A stretch of 47,803 nucleotides of DNA from Acidobacteriota bacterium (GCA_029565065.1 JAKQOW010000085.1:1-47803), one strand, 5' to 3'; numbered from the stretch's first letter, positions 24,170-35,342 are shown. Numbers and translations are program-made. Notes: a model not told the origin generated them from the sequence alone.

Positions 24170-27001
24170 CTATTTCAACAGGGCGGCCCAGTCCGCCGGC
24201 AGCTCGATCAGGTAGGTGTCCACCTGGCTGGTGCCGCTGCGGCCCCAGTTGGAGCCGAACAGGATCCGGGTGAGGTCCCGGTTGACGGTGGCGTGCGGCT
24301 CGGCCCAGTAATCGTGCTCCTGGTCCACATAGAGGGTGTGGTTGTGGGCCAGGCGCACCACCCGGCCGCCGGCCTGCAGCTCCACCAGGAACACCTGGTC
24401 GTCCATCCAGGTGGAGTCAGTCGGATGATCGCCGGCGTAGGTGGACACCACGGCCCAGCCCGGTCGCTGGAACGCCCGGCCGCTGAAATGGAATCCCTGC
24501 GGGGAGTGGCTGAAATCGATGGCCCAGAGCGGCGTGCAGGCGCCCGTGGCCAGGTCGATCATGGCGATGGCGTCGGTGTCCGGGTCCTGGAGGATCATCA
24601 CCTCCCGGCCGAGGACGTCCAGTGCGACATCGCCGTGAGGGCTCTGCCGGTGGAGGCCGCGGGCGTTCTGGAGGTCGCGGTCGTACACCATGACGCCGCA
24701 CGGGGCATCGCCGGTGCCCAGTTCGCCGAGGTCGCAGTACACGTCGAACAGCGCGACCACGTAGTTGCCCGACGGGCTCATGGTGACGTTGTCAACGTCG
24801 CGATCGCCGGGCAGGTTCCGCACGGCCACGAGCTGGTTTGCCTGCAGGTCGTACACCAGCAGGGCCACCGCCATCCAGTCGGTGTTCTCGGCCATGAACG
24901 CCCAGTAGCGGCCGTCGGCCGATGCGCTCCCCTCCCAGCGGGTCCAGACCGTGGCCAGGTTGAACGCCGGCAGGTCGGCGGCGAAGTCGCGCACGGTCTG
25001 GCACTCCCCCGTGGCGACGTCGCACGCCACGAGGCGGGTTTCATCGATGGCGTAGAGCCGGTCCGGATCGTCGGCGTCCCAGCGCGGTTCGGTCCCCGGG
25101 TACCAGACCAGCCCCTGCGGCTGCAGGGTGGCCGCGTCGTACAGGTAGGCGGTGCCGTCGGTCCCCCGGATCAGGATCCGCGTCTCGTCGGCGTTGAAGG
25201 CCTGCACCCGGGCGTATTCGGGGACCAGCCCCGCCGACGTGTCGCCCGGGTCGGGGTCGGCCAAGCGGTCGGTGAGCCGGACGACGCAGGTGTCGAAGAC
25301 CGGGTCGATGAAGGAGTCGCGGGCGGCCGGCTCGGCCAGCACCGGCGTCTGCCGGATGCTCTGATCGGTGACCAACTCCGGCACGTGCCCTGCGCAGATC
25401 ACGCCGCCGGTTCGGCGACTTTCGGCGAGCGCGTCCACCAGCCCCGACAGGTCCCGGACGTCCAGGACGCCGTTGCCGTTCCAGTCGCCGCAACCGGGGC
25501 ACACGCAGGGAGCGAGCCCGGGCGGGATGTTGCCGATCAGCACATGCTGCAGGACCAGCGCGTCGACGACGTTCACGACCCCGTCGCCGTTGATATCGCC
25601 CAGGGCGAGGTGGGTCTCGACGGCCGTGTTGGACCAGGCGGACGCGCCGAACGCGTTGACGGCCTGCACCCGGTAGCTGTAGGTGGTTCCCTCCGTGACG
25701 CCGTCGTCCAGGTACTCGGTGACATCGGCCGCCGGCTCCGCCAACGAGGCGAAATCGCCGCCGTCGACGGCCCGCTCGATCCGGAAGAGATCCTCGTCGT
25801 CCGAGTTGTCCGCCCAGCCCAGCCGGATGCCCGCCGCGCCGCTGGCGGCCGTGAGACCCGACGGCGCAGCCGGCGGCGAGCTGCTGAGCGTCGCCCCGGC
25901 CTCGTTGGACGGCGCGGAGTTGCACGGCGACCCGGTGCCGTCGTCGTTCCGGTGCGCCACCACCCGGTAGTTGTAAGCGCCGTCGGACAGCCCGGTGTCG
26001 GTCCACGCCGTGACGCCGGCGCCCACGGGGTGATAGGTGTTGTTCCAGGCGCCGCTGTTGACCTGGCGCTGCACGATGAAACCGTCCTCATTTGACGAGT
26101 TATCCTGCCAGGACAAGGCGATCCGGTGAAGGGCGGGGTCGGGCACCGCCTGCAGGCCGCTCGGCGCGGGGGTGCATTCGCCCGCGCCGGACCAGCCGCT
26201 GAGCCGGGCCATCAGCCACCAGTACGCCCGCCCCTTCTGGCGGCAGCTGTCGTAGGTGGTGTGTCCCGCCTCGTCGCCGTGGAATTCGGGATGCTCCACC
26301 GGAATGGTCAGGCCGCCGTAGCTGTAGGTCGCCTGCTCCCAGGCGTCGGTGGCCGGGTTGAACCACCAGCTGTCCAGGTCGGCAAAGTCGAACAACACCT
26401 TGCCGAAGTTCTGGCAGTAATGGCGGATCTGCTGGTTGCGCTGGTAACGGTTGTACCCATCGGCGCCGGTGGCCTGGGCGTTGCCGGTGAAGTAGACGAA
26501 CCGGACGCCCGGGTACTCGCTTTCGAGCTGGCTCATCGCATCCAGATAATCCTGGACATCCGCCGAGCTGTAGTAGTCGAGCTGGGTGCACCACGCCCAC
26601 ATGGAGGCGTTGAGCGCGGCGTTGTGGTCCAGCACGTCGCGGGTGAGGTTCAGGCCGTCGGCGGTCTGCCAGTACAGGTCCGGGGTGATGTAATCGCCCG
26701 TCTCCTGGCCGTCGAAGATGCAGAGCGCCCCGCTGGCATCCGGCAGCTCGCACCAGCCCACCTCCACGTCGTAGAGCGTGGTCTCAAGCAGCGCCAGACC
26801 GGTGTTGATCTGGGAGCCGTGCGACGTGTGCGCGTAGTGGACCTTGCGCTGGCTCTTGACCGTGTTGATGACGCTCTCCGGAATGGCCGACAGGTCCGTG
26901 CAGGCGTGATCGATGACGATCGCCTGCGCGCGGACGTCGCCCGCCCCGGCGGCCAGCCACCCGATGGCGATCCAGCCGAGGATTGCGGTGATCCGTCTCA
27001 T
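24170..27001 (-). CDS. Large secreted multidomain protein: SGNH-like domain, two FN3, dockerin type I, C-terminal propeller-like region
   Basis: A 943-aa protein. Signal peptide 1-26. Residues ~27-270 hold an SGNH-hydrolase-like or unknown catalytic domain, with HTSHGS (58-63) and a His-rich end ([12 protein letters not shown]). Fibronectin III domains lie at ~278-372 and ~378-464. A dockerin type I-like calcium module lies at ~468-526 ([18 protein letters not shown] and [20 protein letters not shown]). From ~530 to the end there are repeats of about 45 residues with blade-like strands ([27 protein letters not shown]), likely a TolB/WD-type beta-propeller. The ATG at 27001 has an AGGAGGGG site. 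Probably exported and involved in binding or degrading extracellular polymers; substrate unknown. Confidence 0.85.
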   Translation of the reverse strand: MRRITAILGWIAIGWLAAGAGDVRAQAIVIDHACTDLSAIPESVINTVKSQRKVHYAHTSHGSQINTGLALLETTLYDVEVGWCELPDASGALCIFDGQETGDYITPDLYWQTADGLNLTRDVLDHNAALNASMWAWCTQLDYYSSADVQDYLDAMSQLESEYPGVRFVYFTGNAQATGADGYNRYQRNQQIRHYCQNFGKVLFDFADLDSWWFNPATDAWEQATYSYGGLTIPVEHPEFHGDEAGHTTYDSCRQKGRAYWWLMARLSGWSGAGECTPAPSGLQAVPDPALHRIALSWQDNSSNEDGFIVQRQVNSGAWNNTYHPVGAGVTAWTDTGLSDGAYNYRVVAHRNDDGTGSPCNSAPSNEAGATLSSSPPAAPSGLTAASGAAGIRLGWADNSDDEDLFRIERAVDGGDFASLAEPAADVTEYLDDGVTEGTTYSYRVQAVNAFGASAWSNTAVETHLALGDINGDGVVNVVDALVLQHVLIGNIPPGLAPCVCPGCGDWNGNGVLDVRDLSGLVDALAESRRTGGVICAGHVPELVTDQSIRQTPVLAEPAARDSFIDPVFDTCVVRLTDRLADPDPGDTSAGLVPEYARVQAFNADETRILIRGTDGTAYLYDAATLQPQGLVWYPGTEPRWDADDPDRLYAIDETRLVACDVATGECQTVRDFAADLPAFNLATVWTRWEGSASADGRYWAFMAENTDWMAVALLVYDLQANQLVAVRNLPGDRDVDNVTMSPSGNYVVALFDVYCDLGELGTGDAPCGVMVYDRDLQNARGLHRQSPHGDVALDVLGREVMILQDPDTDAIAMIDLATGACTPLWAIDFSHSPQGFHFSGRAFQRPGWAVVSTYAGDHPTDSTWMDDQVFLVELQAGGRVVRLAHNHTLYVDQEHDYWAEPHATVNRDLTRILFGSNWGRSGTSQVDTYLIELPADWAALLK

Positions 27002-27177
27002 GATGCCCCTCCTTGTCGCGCTCGGGCCTCCCGCTTTCCGGTGACGGGCCCCGCCGGCGGTCCGGCCGGTGTTCCCGTTCGCGCGCACGCCCACTCCGAT
27101 GGATGAAGCTGTTGACTGAAAGCGATTGTAACCGAAGGCGCCGGCGGAGGCAAGCGCCCGGCGGAGGCGGCGGGCGG

Positions 27178-29508
27178 TCAGCTCTCGATGAACTTCCACT
27201 CCTGGGGCAGGTCCTCGTACAGGACACTCTGGTTGCGGCCGTGGTACTTGGCGAAGTACATGGCGCGGTCGGCCCGGTTGACCACCTGTTCGGAGTCCAC
27301 CACGCCGTGCTGCCCGGAGACGATGGTGGAGCCGATGCTGACCGCGATCCGCAGCCTGAAATTGCCATAGGCGAAGGTCGTCGCCTCGATCGCCTGCCGG
27401 ATCTTCTCGGAGACGATGTAGAGGCTTTCCTTGTCCACGTAGGCGAGGATCAGCACGAACTCCTCACCGCCGAAGCGGCACAGGATGTCCGTGTTCCGGA
27501 CCGCCTTGCGGGTCACCTCAGCCACTTCCTGCAGGACGTGGTCGCCGGCGGCGTGGCCGTAGGCGTCGTTGACCTGTTTGAAGTGGTCCAGGTCCATCAT
27601 GGCCAGCCCGAAGGTCTCGCCGAACCGGATCGCCCGGTGGCACTCCCGCTGCAGGGCGTTGTAGAAGAACCGCCGGTTGCCGCAGCCGGTCAGCGGATCG
27701 GTCATGGCCATTTTTTCCAGCTGGTCCTTCTCGACGCGCAGCGACTGCAGGCGGTCCCAGAACGACTTCAGGCTCTCCTGGCCGCTGGCCTGGATCTCTT
27801 TGGCCAGGTTGTCCATCTCGTTGATGCTGCGCAGAGCGATGCCCACCTGGTCGGCCAGGATGTTCAGGAACCGCTGGTCTTTGACGGTGTAGTCGCCTTC
27901 GCCCTTCTTGCGCCCCAGCATCAGGAGCCCCCGGGAGCACCCGGCAGCGTGGATGGGCACCGCCAGCCGGAAGTCCGCCACCACCGGATTGATCGCTAGC
28001 GTCGTGGTGCCGTCGGAGTCGCCGGGCCCGAACACGTCGTCGAACCGCTTCTGGTTCAGCAGCGTGAGGAAACTGTCGGGAATGTTGACCCAGTGGGTGG
28101 GCACGGTCCGCCCGTCGCGGTCGCGGAAGACGAACAGCAGCCATTCGGGAGCCAGCAGCCGCAGGGCCAGGCGGGCGGTCAGGTTCATGATCTGTTCGCG
28201 GGAGACGGTGTCGCAGAGCTGGGCGGAGTACTTTTCCACCGTCTCGAGCAGGTCGTAGTCGAATTCCTTGTAGCGCTGGGTGATGAAGCGGGCCATCAGC
28301 CGTTCGGAGTACGGGAACGTCAGGATGACCAACACCGGGATGATGAGGTAGACGTACAGCGGCGACCAACCCGCTGGCCAGATCCACCGCAGGATGATCA
28401 TGGTCGCCAGGGTTCCGCCCAGCATCACCGCCAGGAGGGCGGCGATGAAACGGACGCTGCGCCAGATGAGAAAATCGATGTCCAGGAGCTGGTACCGCAG
28501 GATGGCCACGGCCGTGGACAGCGGCACCAGGATCATGAACGGCGTAGTCACGGTCAGCATGATCCGCTGCACCGGCAGGTCGAACAGGCGCAGCACCTGG
28601 AACGGGATGTAGCTGGCGATCAGGAACGGACCGATGCCCGCGACCATCCCCCACAAAAACCACTGCAGCTTGCGGCGCGCACGCAGCGAACGGACCCAGC
28701 GCATGGGCACCGTCAGCCCGTAGGCCAGCAGGGCGACGATCGCCGCGCCGTTCAGGCCGATCATGATCCACCAGGCCACCCGGATGACGCCAAGGTAGGC
28801 GCGGTAGGTTTCAGGATGCACGTAACGGATGTTGATCACCAGCATGGCCACGATCGCCAGCACCAAACCCAGCCCCACCATCTGCTGCACTCGAGGGTGC
28901 AACTGCTGGCGGAGCGCCGCCTCCTCCGGCAGAACGGCCAGCAGGCGGAAGAACAGCACCGGGGTGATGAAGAAGAAGAACCAGTAGATCAGGCTGGTGG
29001 CGTAATCCGTCGGCTGCAGGGTCCCGATGAGCACCGCCAGGCCGGCTTGGGAAACCACAAAGTTCAGGATCGAGGGCGAGCCCGGCTTGATCAGGAAGGT
29101 GCCCAGGGCGATGACCAGCACCGCCAGGCTGACCACCAGGGCCACCCACGGCAGAAAATCGGGGAACACCGGATCGGGGATCAGGTCGATCTGGACCTGC
29201 CGGCCGTCGCGCTCCACCCGGATGTTGTGCCAGGATCCCGCCCGGACGATGTCGTTGAGAGCGAACAGATGCCCGATGCCGGCCACGGCGAGGCCATCCA
29301 CGCTGACGAACCGGTCACCCTCCTGGAACGGAGAACCCGCTGGAACCTCGGTGACCACCAGCATGTCACCCTGCCATTCGGTGGTGAAGGGAAGGAGCGG
29401 GTACTGGTGCAGACGGAGATTGCCGTAGATCGTGATAAGACCTGCGCCCAGCACCAGGATGAGGATCAGCATGAGATGCCAACGCGACACGCCCAAACCC
29501 CCTGCCAT
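27178..29508 (-). CDS. Membrane diguanylate cyclase with PDZ-like, multi-TM, GAF-like and GGDEF domains
   Basis: A 776-aa protein. An anchor helix (~8-28) is followed by a PDZ-like domain (~45-105: [20 protein letters not shown]). About eight transmembrane helices (~118-400) and a GAF-like region (~440-590) come next. The GGDEF domain occupies ~612-765: [24 protein letters not shown], and active site RFGGEEF preceded by an intact RxxD inhibitory site (RNTD), so it should make c-di-GMP with product feedback. I use ATG 29508; a TTG lies at 29514. It appears to be its own transcription unit. Confidence 0.88.
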   Translation of the reverse strand: MAGGLGVSRWHLMLILILVLGAGLITIYGNLRLHQYPLLPFTTEWQGDMLVVTEVPAGSPFQEGDRFVSVDGLAVAGIGHLFALNDIVRAGSWHNIRVERDGRQVQIDLIPDPVFPDFLPWVALVVSLAVLVIALGTFLIKPGSPSILNFVVSQAGLAVLIGTLQPTDYATSLIYWFFFFITPVLFFRLLAVLPEEAALRQQLHPRVQQMVGLGLVLAIVAMLVINIRYVHPETYRAYLGVIRVAWWIMIGLNGAAIVALLAYGLTVPMRWVRSLRARRKLQWFLWGMVAGIGPFLIASYIPFQVLRLFDLPVQRIMLTVTTPFMILVPLSTAVAILRYQLLDIDFLIWRSVRFIAALLAVMLGGTLATMIILRWIWPAGWSPLYVYLIIPVLVILTFPYSERLMARFITQRYKEFDYDLLETVEKYSAQLCDTVSREQIMNLTARLALRLLAPEWLLFVFRDRDGRTVPTHWVNIPDSFLTLLNQKRFDDVFGPGDSDGTTTLAINPVVADFRLAVPIHAAGCSRGLLMLGRKKGEGDYTVKDQRFLNILADQVGIALRSINEMDNLAKEIQASGQESLKSFWDRLQSLRVEKDQLEKMAMTDPLTGCGNRRFFYNALQRECHRAIRFGETFGLAMMDLDHFKQVNDAYGHAAGDHVLQEVAEVTRKAVRNTDILCRFGGEEFVLILAYVDKESLYIVSEKIRQAIEATTFAYGNFRLRIAVSIGSTIVSGQHGVVDSEQVVNRADRAMYFAKYHGRNQSVLYEDLPQEWKFIES

Positions 29509-29561
29509 AGCCAATCAGGCAGGCACATTGTAACCCGGCATCGGGCAAGGCGTCAAATGCT

Positions 29562-30368
29562 TTACTCGTATGACTTTTTATCGTGACATTTTCCGACCCG
29601 TGGTGCAGAAACCGTCGGGACAGAACCGGCTTCCCCACCGCTGGCGCCGCCGCAGACCTCCCGGCCGGCGGTGATGCTGTACACCGCCGCCGGCGTGACG
29701 ATGAGGTGATCCAGCAGGCGGACGTCAAGTTTGGCCAACACGTCGCCCAGCGTGCGGGTCAATTCCAGGTCGTCGCGGGACGGCACACACTGGCCGCCGG
29801 GATGGTTGTGAGCCAGGATCACGCCGGTGGCGCCATGGAGCAGCGCCAGCCGGGCCACCTCGCGCGGATAGACCGGCGCCTGGTTGACCGTGCCTTCGGC
29901 GAGCCGGTCGTGGTGCACCAGCTCGTTGCCGGCGTTGAGGAAAATGGCCAGCACACACTCCCGGGGCTGCGGGCCCAGCTCCAGACGGACGAAATCCGCA
30001 ACGTCCTCGGGGGCGCTGATGCGGCAGCCGGACTGCAGCTCCACGGCCAGCGCCCGGGTCATCACGGCGCGCACCAGCGCAAGCAACAGGCGCGACGACG
30101 GCCCCAGGCCCGGAATGGCGGCTGTTTCGCCGCGGGGCTGCAGGAAGACGCCGGCCAGCGTGCCGCATCGGCGCAGCAGCTCCCGGGCGGTGGGTTTGGT
30201 GTCCTTGCGCGACACGGCGAATTGCAGCAGGAGCTCCAGGAGTTCGTAGTCGGCGAGCGCGACGGGACCGCCGGCGAGAAACCGCTCCCGGAGCCGGGCC
30301 CGGTGCCCATCGCCGCCGCCGGCGCCGTCCGGTCCGGCCGTCCTGCCCTGTTTCGCCGCTCCCGCCAT
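29562..30368 (-). CDS. radC: RadC-family JAB/MPN protein
   Basis: A 268-aa RadC (UPF0758). The N-terminal helix-hairpin-helix-like region has LRERFLAGGP and IPGLGPSSRLLLA. The JAMM metal motif in the C-terminal domain is complete: Glu in AEGTVNQAPV, His-x-His in ILAHNHPGG, and the Ser/Asp of VPSRDDLEL. The family is widespread and was historically linked to repair, but its real function is unclear. The C-terminal ~25 residues after EVCGG are an unusual extension. It directly follows comM (27 bp gap) in the same direction. Confidence 0.9.
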   Translation of the reverse strand: MAGAAKQGRTAGPDGAGGGDGHRARLRERFLAGGPVALADYELLELLLQFAVSRKDTKPTARELLRRCGTLAGVFLQPRGETAAIPGLGPSSRLLLALVRAVMTRALAVELQSGCRISAPEDVADFVRLELGPQPRECVLAIFLNAGNELVHHDRLAEGTVNQAPVYPREVARLALLHGATGVILAHNHPGGQCVPSRDDLELTRTLGDVLAKLDVRLLDHLIVTPAAVYSITAGREVCGGASGGEAGSVPTVSAPRVGKCHDKKSYE

Positions 30369-30395
30369 GCGCGCCTCCCGTGCCGCGGCCGCCGC

Positions 30396-31970
30396 TCAGA
30401 AAATCCCGTGCCCGGCGTTGGACCGGGTGAGCAGGATCTCCGAGTGGAACACGCGGTCCAGGTTCCGATACTGGATGGCCTCGGAGACGCACTCCGCGGT
30501 GATCGCCTCCGCCCCGGCCAGATCGGCGATGGTCCGGGCCACCTTCAGGATTCGGTCGTGGGCGCGCGCCGAGAAGCCCATGGACTGGATCGCCTGCTCC
30601 AGCAGCCGCTCGCCCGCCTCGTCCAGCGGGCAGTGCCGGCGGATCTGCGCCGAGCTCATGCCGGCGTTGCAATAGATCCCCTCCCCGGCGAAGCGCGCCA
30701 TCTGGCGCTCCCGCGCGGCGCAGACCCGCTCGCGGACCGCCGCCGACGGCTCGCCCGCCCCGCGGCCGCGCAGATCGCGGAAAGAGACGGCGGGCACATG
30801 CACCTGGATGTCGAAGCGGTCCATCAGCGGGCCGGAGATGCGCTGCATGTACGTGTGCACCTGGGAGAGATGGCACTGGCATTTCTCGGTGCCGTAGAAG
30901 CCGCAGGGGCACGGGTTCATCGCCGCCACGAGCATGAACCGGGCCGGAAAGGTCAGGCTCATGGTGGCCCGGGCGATGGTCACCATCCCGTCCTCCATGG
31001 GCTGGCGCAGCACCTCCAGCACGCGGCGCTGGAACTCCGGCAGCTCGTCCAGGAAGAGGACGCCGTTGTGGGCCAGGCTGGCCTCGCCCGGCCGCGGGAT
31101 CATCCCGCCGCCGATGAGGCCCGCGTGGGAGATGGTGTGGTGGGGGGCCCGAAACGGCCGGCGCCCCACCAGCCCGTCGTCCCGCGACAGCGTGCCCGCC
31201 ACCGAGTGCACCTTCGTCGTCTCGATGGCTTCGGCGAAGGTCATGGCCGGCAGGATGGTGGGGATCCGCCGGGCGAGCATCGTCTTGCCGGAGCCGGGCG
31301 GCCCGATCATGAGGGTGTTGTGGCCGCCCGCCGAGGCCACCTCGAGGGCGCGCTTGGCCTGGGGCTGACCGCGCACGTCGGCGAAGTCCACCCGGTAGGT
31401 GCTGGTCTCGGCCAGGATCCGCTGCCAGTCCACCGCGGCGGGCGTGAACCCGGAGTCGTCCGCGATGAACGCCGCCACGTCCTTCAGGTGGTTCACGCCG
31501 AACACCCGCACGCCTTCCACCACCGCGGCCTCGCGCGCGTTCTGCACCGGCAGGATCAGGTCGGGCACGCCGGCGTCGCGGGCGGCCACGGCGATGGAGA
31601 GCGCCCCCCGGATGGGCCGGATGGTGCCGTCCAGCGACAGCTCCCCGCTCAGCATGCAGCGGGTCAGTCGTCCGCGGTCCTTGATGTCATCCATGGAGCC
31701 CATGATCCCCACGGCGATGGGCAGGTCGAACGCCGAGCCCTCCTTGCGCAGGTCGGCGGGCGCCAGATTCACGGTGATGTTGTCCTCGGGTTCGAGGAAG
31801 CCCGAATTTTTGACGGCCGCCAGCACACGCTCGCGGCTCTCCTTCACGGCCGCGTCGGGCAGCCCCACGGTCATCATCCGCGACTTCGGCCCCGGACAGA
31901 TATCCACCTCCACCGTGACCGGATGGGCATCGAGGCCATACAGCGCGGCGCTGATCACCTGGCAAAGCAC
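30396..31970 (-). CDS. comM: YifB/ComM-family Mg-chelatase-like AAA+ ATPase
   Basis: A 524-aa protein. The start is the GTG at 31970, with AAGGAGG five bases upstream, giving [18 protein letters not shown], the normal beginning of this family. Upstream in-frame ATGs lack support. A Lon-like domain (~1-170) is followed by the AAA+ core: Walker A GPPGSGKT, Walker [12 protein letters not shown], and sensor [12 protein letters not shown]. It ends in a helical lid ([18 protein letters not shown]). ComM is a helicase promoting branch migration during natural transformation. Its presence hints that recombination of foreign DNA is possible here, but other competence genes are not in the window. Confidence 0.93.
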   Translation of the reverse strand: MLCQVISAALYGLDAHPVTVEVDICPGPKSRMMTVGLPDAAVKESRERVLAAVKNSGFLEPEDNITVNLAPADLRKEGSAFDLPIAVGIMGSMDDIKDRGRLTRCMLSGELSLDGTIRPIRGALSIAVAARDAGVPDLILPVQNAREAAVVEGVRVFGVNHLKDVAAFIADDSGFTPAAVDWQRILAETSTYRVDFADVRGQPQAKRALEVASAGGHNTLMIGPPGSGKTMLARRIPTILPAMTFAEAIETTKVHSVAGTLSRDDGLVGRRPFRAPHHTISHAGLIGGGMIPRPGEASLAHNGVLFLDELPEFQRRVLEVLRQPMEDGMVTIARATMSLTFPARFMLVAAMNPCPCGFYGTEKCQCHLSQVHTYMQRISGPLMDRFDIQVHVPAVSFRDLRGRGAGEPSAAVRERVCAARERQMARFAGEGIYCNAGMSSAQIRRHCPLDEAGERLLEQAIQSMGFSARAHDRILKVARTIADLAGAEAITAECVSEAIQYRNLDRVFHSEILLTRSNAGHGIF

Positions 31971-32094
31971 GGCCACCTCCTTCCCGGGCGCTCTCACCTG
32001 ATCAAACGGAAGCGCCGCCTCCCCTTCCCGGATCTGCCGGAAATTTCCGCCGTGTGGTGGAGAGGACCGATTCAATCAATTGTTGATCTGGAAT

Positions 32095-32904
32095 TTATGC
32101 CGGCTTCTCATTGCGCTGATCGGCGGATTTATGCGGGGTGCCGGCGCGCCCCCCGTCCACGTCCGCCGGCGGGACGCCGCGCCAGGCGGCCACCTGGGCC
32201 ACGATGGCGGCGCGCACCCGGTCGCGCAACGCCCCGGCGTCTCGGGTCGCGAGGCCGGTGGTCGGCACCGGCGGCAGCAGCTGGAGGCGGATGTCCTGCA
32301 CGTCGCCGAACATCCAGCTGTGCTTGGGCAGGCAGTCGCTGGAGCCGTCGACGGCGATGGGCAGGATGGGCACGCCGGCCTTGATGGCCAGCAGGAAGGC
32401 ACCCTCGTTGAACGCCCCGATCCGGCCGTCACGGGAACGGGTGCCCTCCGGAAAGAAGATCACCGAGCAGCGGTTGGCCAGGGTGCGCCCGGCCGCGAGC
32501 AGCGCCCGGGCGCCGGAGCGTCGGTCGGCGCGGTCCACGGGGATGTCGCCGGCCAGGCGCATCATCCAGCCGAGGAGGGGCAGCCGGAACAGCGACGCCT
32601 TGGCCATCCACTTCATCTCCATGGGGACGTGGCTGATCAGCGGGATGTCCGCCAGCGACTGGTGGTTGCTCACCACCACGTACGGCCGGCGAGGATCCCC
32701 GATGTGCTCCGTCCCGCCGAGGTGCAACCGCCAGGTCGGGTTGCTGCGGCCGATGACGTGACCGATGCGGCGGAAGGTCCATCCGGTGCGGTAGCGGGCG
32801 GGGTCCCGTTCCGTCAGCCGGACGATCAGCATGGTCGGCCAGCCGATCACCAGGCAGGCGGCGGTGACGAACCAGATCCAGAGAGAGCGGAGGGCGCGCG
32901 TCAC
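32095..32904 (-). CDS. plsC: 1-acyl-sn-glycerol-3-phosphate acyltransferase
   Basis: A 269-aa acyltransferase of phospholipid synthesis. An N-terminal membrane helix (~8-28) is followed by motif I NHQSLADIP (the HX4D catalytic pair), motif II KASLFRLPLLGWMM, motif III FFPEGTRSRDG and motif IV VPILPIAV. It acylates lysophosphatidic acid at the membrane. The GTG start at 32904 overlaps the TGA of the upstream radical SAM gene, so the two are translationally coupled. The C-terminal ~30 residues after WRGVPPADV are Gly/Ala-rich and probably disordered. Confidence 0.9.
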   Translation of the reverse strand: MTRALRSLWIWFVTAACLVIGWPTMLIVRLTERDPARYRTGWTFRRIGHVIGRSNPTWRLHLGGTEHIGDPRRPYVVVSNHQSLADIPLISHVPMEMKWMAKASLFRLPLLGWMMRLAGDIPVDRADRRSGARALLAAGRTLANRCSVIFFPEGTRSRDGRIGAFNEGAFLLAIKAGVPILPIAVDGSSDCLPKHSWMFGDVQDIRLQLLPPVPTTGLATRDAGALRDRVRAAIVAQVAAWRGVPPADVDGGRAGTPHKSADQRNEKPA

Positions 32905-33728
32905 CGCCGTCCTCCACCTGCCCCCGCAGGCGGTGCCTCACGGCCCACGTAGTGGCACGCGACGCCGGCCGGCTCCAGCTCTTCGGCGAACGCGCCGCGC
33001 ACCTCGGCCAGCCAGTCGGACGCGAGCACGCGCGACCACCCCGGCCGTTGCAGCAGGTCCCGGATTTTCCACGAGTAATTCAGGCGGTCCAGCAGGACCC
33101 AGTCCACCGCCCCGAGCAGTCGCCGGGCCAGGTCGCGCGGGTCCATGGGCAGCAGGGGCCCCACGAAGGCATAGGTGCGGACGCCCGCCGCCTTCAGCCG
33201 GCGCAGCGCGGCCAGGCGCGCCTCGATGGCCGGCGCTCGGGGCTCGGTGATGCGGCGGATGGCGTCGTCGCCGGTGGGCACCGACATCCCGACCTCGATG
33301 TCCGGCATCCGGCCGAAGAGGTCCGCATCCCGGGTCACCAGGGGCGAGCGGGTCAGGATACTCACCGTGAATGCCGGCGCCTCGGCCAGCGTCTCGAGAC
33401 AGCGGCGGGTGATCCGCGCCTCGCGCTCCACGCCCTGGTACGGATCGGTCACCAGGCTCAGCGACACCCGGCCGGGCGCGCGGCGCCCAAGCTCCCGCCG
33501 CAGCACCTCGGGCGCATTGCTCTTGATGTCCACGAAGGTTCCCCACGGCTCGGTGCGGCCGCGGTAGCGGGCCACGAAATCGGCGTAGCAGTAGCGGCAG
33601 CCGAACAGGCAGCCGAGGTACGGATTCAGCGAGTAGTCGATTCCGGAGATGCCCGACCGGCTGAGCACCGACTTGACGGTGACCGACCGGATCTCGCGGA
33701 GTGGGGATGCAGCGGCCATGGTGTCCAT
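32901..33728 (-). CDS. Radical SAM protein, spore photoproduct lyase-like (SPL) family
   Basis: A 275-aa protein. The 4Fe-4S cysteines follow a CX3CX2C spacing at 40, 44 and 47 in YLGCLFGCRYCYADF, preceded by SGIDYSLNPY as in the SPL-related 'Rv2578c-type' group. Strand-helix units of a partial TIM barrel follow (VSLSLVTDPYQ, FTVSILTRSPL, IEVGMSVPT). True spore photoproduct lyase needs a conserved C-terminal Cys that I do not see, so DNA repair is not established. An ATG at 33719 is an alternative start. It overlaps plsC by four bases. Confidence 0.85.
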   Translation of the reverse strand: MDTMAAASPLREIRSVTVKSVLSRSGISGIDYSLNPYLGCLFGCRYCYADFVARYRGRTEPWGTFVDIKSNAPEVLRRELGRRAPGRVSLSLVTDPYQGVEREARITRRCLETLAEAPAFTVSILTRSPLVTRDADLFGRMPDIEVGMSVPTGDDAIRRITEPRAPAIEARLAALRRLKAAGVRTYAFVGPLLPMDPRDLARRLLGAVDWVLLDRLNYSWKIRDLLQRPGWSRVLASDWLAEVRGAFAEELEPAGVACHYVGREAPPAGAGGGRR

Positions 33729-33773
33729 CCGCTGACCTCGTCCGGCGGTTGCGGCCGCCGGCGCGGCGCCGGG

Positions 33774-34445
33774 TCAGGGCTTGAAGTTAGGGTCCTCGGG
33801 ATCGGGCCGTTCGTCGGGCCGCAGGCCGGCGGCGGTGGGTGACGCCGCAGCCGCGCGCCGCGCCGCCGCGTCGCGCCGCCCGGCTTCGTCGCCGAGCTCC
33901 GCGAACAGCTTCTCCGCCCGGCTGAAATCACCGGTGTCCAGATAGGCGCGGGCGCAGCGGGCCAGCCCGTCCCGGTCGCCGAGCCGCCGGAGGAGCCGCA
34001 CGGCGTTGCCCAGGTCATGCTTGTCCAGATACCGTTCGGCCAGCTCGCCCAGCCCGGCTTCATGGCCCGCGGCGGCGAACGCCTTCTCGGCGGCGGCCAG
34101 GTCGCCGCGTTCCAGAAAGGTCCGCGCCAGGCGGAGGTACTCCGCCGCCGGCACCTCGCGGTGGATGAGTTTGAGGATGCGCTCGGTCTCACCGAAGTTG
34201 CCACGCTCCAGCCACAGGCCGGCGACCCGGTGCAGCCCCTCGGTGCTTGCCGTTTCCTCGTAGAGCTGCGCCGCCTTCTTGACATTGTTGTGGGCGAGGT
34301 AGTGCTCGGCCGCCGCCCGCAGGCCGGCGGTGTGACCGAGCTGGCGGAAGATCTTCACCGCGGCGTCGGCATCGCCGCGCGCCAGCAGTTCCTCGGCCTG
34401 CTTCCGCTCGTCCCGCTTCTTCTTGGAAAAGAGGAAGTCCACCAT
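33774..34445 (-). CDS. TPR-like helical-repeat protein
   Basis: A 223-aa soluble protein built from repeats of about 30 residues, for example AEELLARGDADAAVKIFRQL, AERYLDKHDLGNAVRLLRRL and ARAYLDTGDFSRAEKLFAEL. These are degenerate tetratricopeptide or similar alpha-solenoid units. The basic start MVDFLFSKKKRDERKQ and acidic disordered tail suggest a cytoplasmic adaptor. Function unknown. A longer open frame to 35174 runs into mntP and is rejected. The 269 bp upstream (34446-34714) contains no gene and only weak promoter candidates. Confidence 0.75.
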   Translation of the reverse strand: MVDFLFSKKKRDERKQAEELLARGDADAAVKIFRQLGHTAGLRAAAEHYLAHNNVKKAAQLYEETASTEGLHRVAGLWLERGNFGETERILKLIHREVPAAEYLRLARTFLERGDLAAAEKAFAAAGHEAGLGELAERYLDKHDLGNAVRLLRRLGDRDGLARCARAYLDTGDFSRAEKLFAELGDEAGRRDAAARRAAAASPTAAGLRPDERPDPEDPNFKP

Positions 34446-34714
34446 CCTATTCCGTCCTCCGGGTCGGGTGACCGTTGCAATGGCGCGACCGCCGGCCGGG
34501 CCCTCGCGGCTGCGCGGACCCGTGAACCGGCGCGCTCCGGCATCCGTCCGGCCCGGAATCGTTCCGGCCACACCGTAAACGGCGGCCCTGCCAGCGGGCA
34601 TTCTACAACCATTCGGACTGGAAATAAACGGCGACAGCGAGGTCCGCCGACCGGTGCGTTCGCGAGTGCAAGCGGCGCCGGTTTCGCGGCCGGCATGGGA
34701 TCGGAACGCCGGTC

Positions 34715-35278
34715 TCAGAACACGCCATGTTCGGCGAGGATTTTCAGCCCGATGGCCAGCAGCACCAGGCCGCCGGCCAGCTCCATCCAGCGGCCGAAGC
34801 GCGCGCCCAGCGCGCCGCCGCAGCGCATCCCGGCGAACGTCATGACGGCGGCCACCACACCGATGACCAGGCTGGGATAGAGCACATGCACCCCGAGCAT
34901 GGAGAAGCTGATCCCCACGGCCAGCGCGTCGATGCTCGTGGCCACCGACAACGCCACCAGCGACCAGCCCCGGGTGGGATCGGAGCGATACCGCGCGGCG
35001 TCCTCGCCAGCGAACGACTCCCAGACCATCTTGCCGCCCACGGCCGCCAGCAGGGCGAAGGCCACCCAGTGATCGAACGCGGACACATGGCCCGCCAGAG
35101 TGGACCCCAGCCCCCAGCCGATGACCGGCATCAGGAACTGAAACAACCCGAAGTGGAAGGACAACCGGAAGCACTGCCGGGGCGAAACCTCCCGCAGCGC
35201 GGCGCTCGCGGCCAGCGCCACGGCGAAGGCGTCCATGGCCAGTCCGAAGGCGATCCCGATGATGGCGATCCAGTTCAT
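34715..35278 (-). CDS. mntP: Manganese efflux pump MntP
   Basis: A 187-aa six-helix membrane protein. Two inverted halves each carry the family motif: GLAMDAFAVALAASA (helix 1) and SVATSIDALAVGISFSM (helix 4). The membrane-embedded Asp residues thought to bind Mn(II) are present (Asp16 and the one in SIDAL). The protein length is normal for MntP. The gene is bordered upstream by the large repeat patch R6, only about 65 bp from its start, and I see no manganese (yybP-ykoY) riboswitch there. Confidence 0.93.
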   Translation of the reverse strand: MNWIAIIGIAFGLAMDAFAVALAASAALREVSPRQCFRLSFHFGLFQFLMPVIGWGLGSTLAGHVSAFDHWVAFALLAAVGGKMVWESFAGEDAARYRSDPTRGWSLVALSVATSIDALAVGISFSMLGVHVLYPSLVIGVVAAVMTFAGMRCGGALGARFGRWMELAGGLVLLAIGLKILAEHGVF

Positions 35279-35342
35279 GGGTTCTTCCCTGCTCCGTCGC
35301 GAAGCCTCAGATTACGGCAAAACGGATTGGTGTCAATCGGAA

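Noticed and set aside
34446..35174. N-terminal extension of the helical-repeat protein to 35174
   Set aside because: The extension is Arg/Gly-rich shadow coding through mntP. MVDFLFSKKK at 34445 is a natural start.
35279..35342. Manganese riboswitch upstream of mntP
   Set aside because: The ~65 bp before the repeat patch are too short and show none of the conserved yybP-ykoY motifs.
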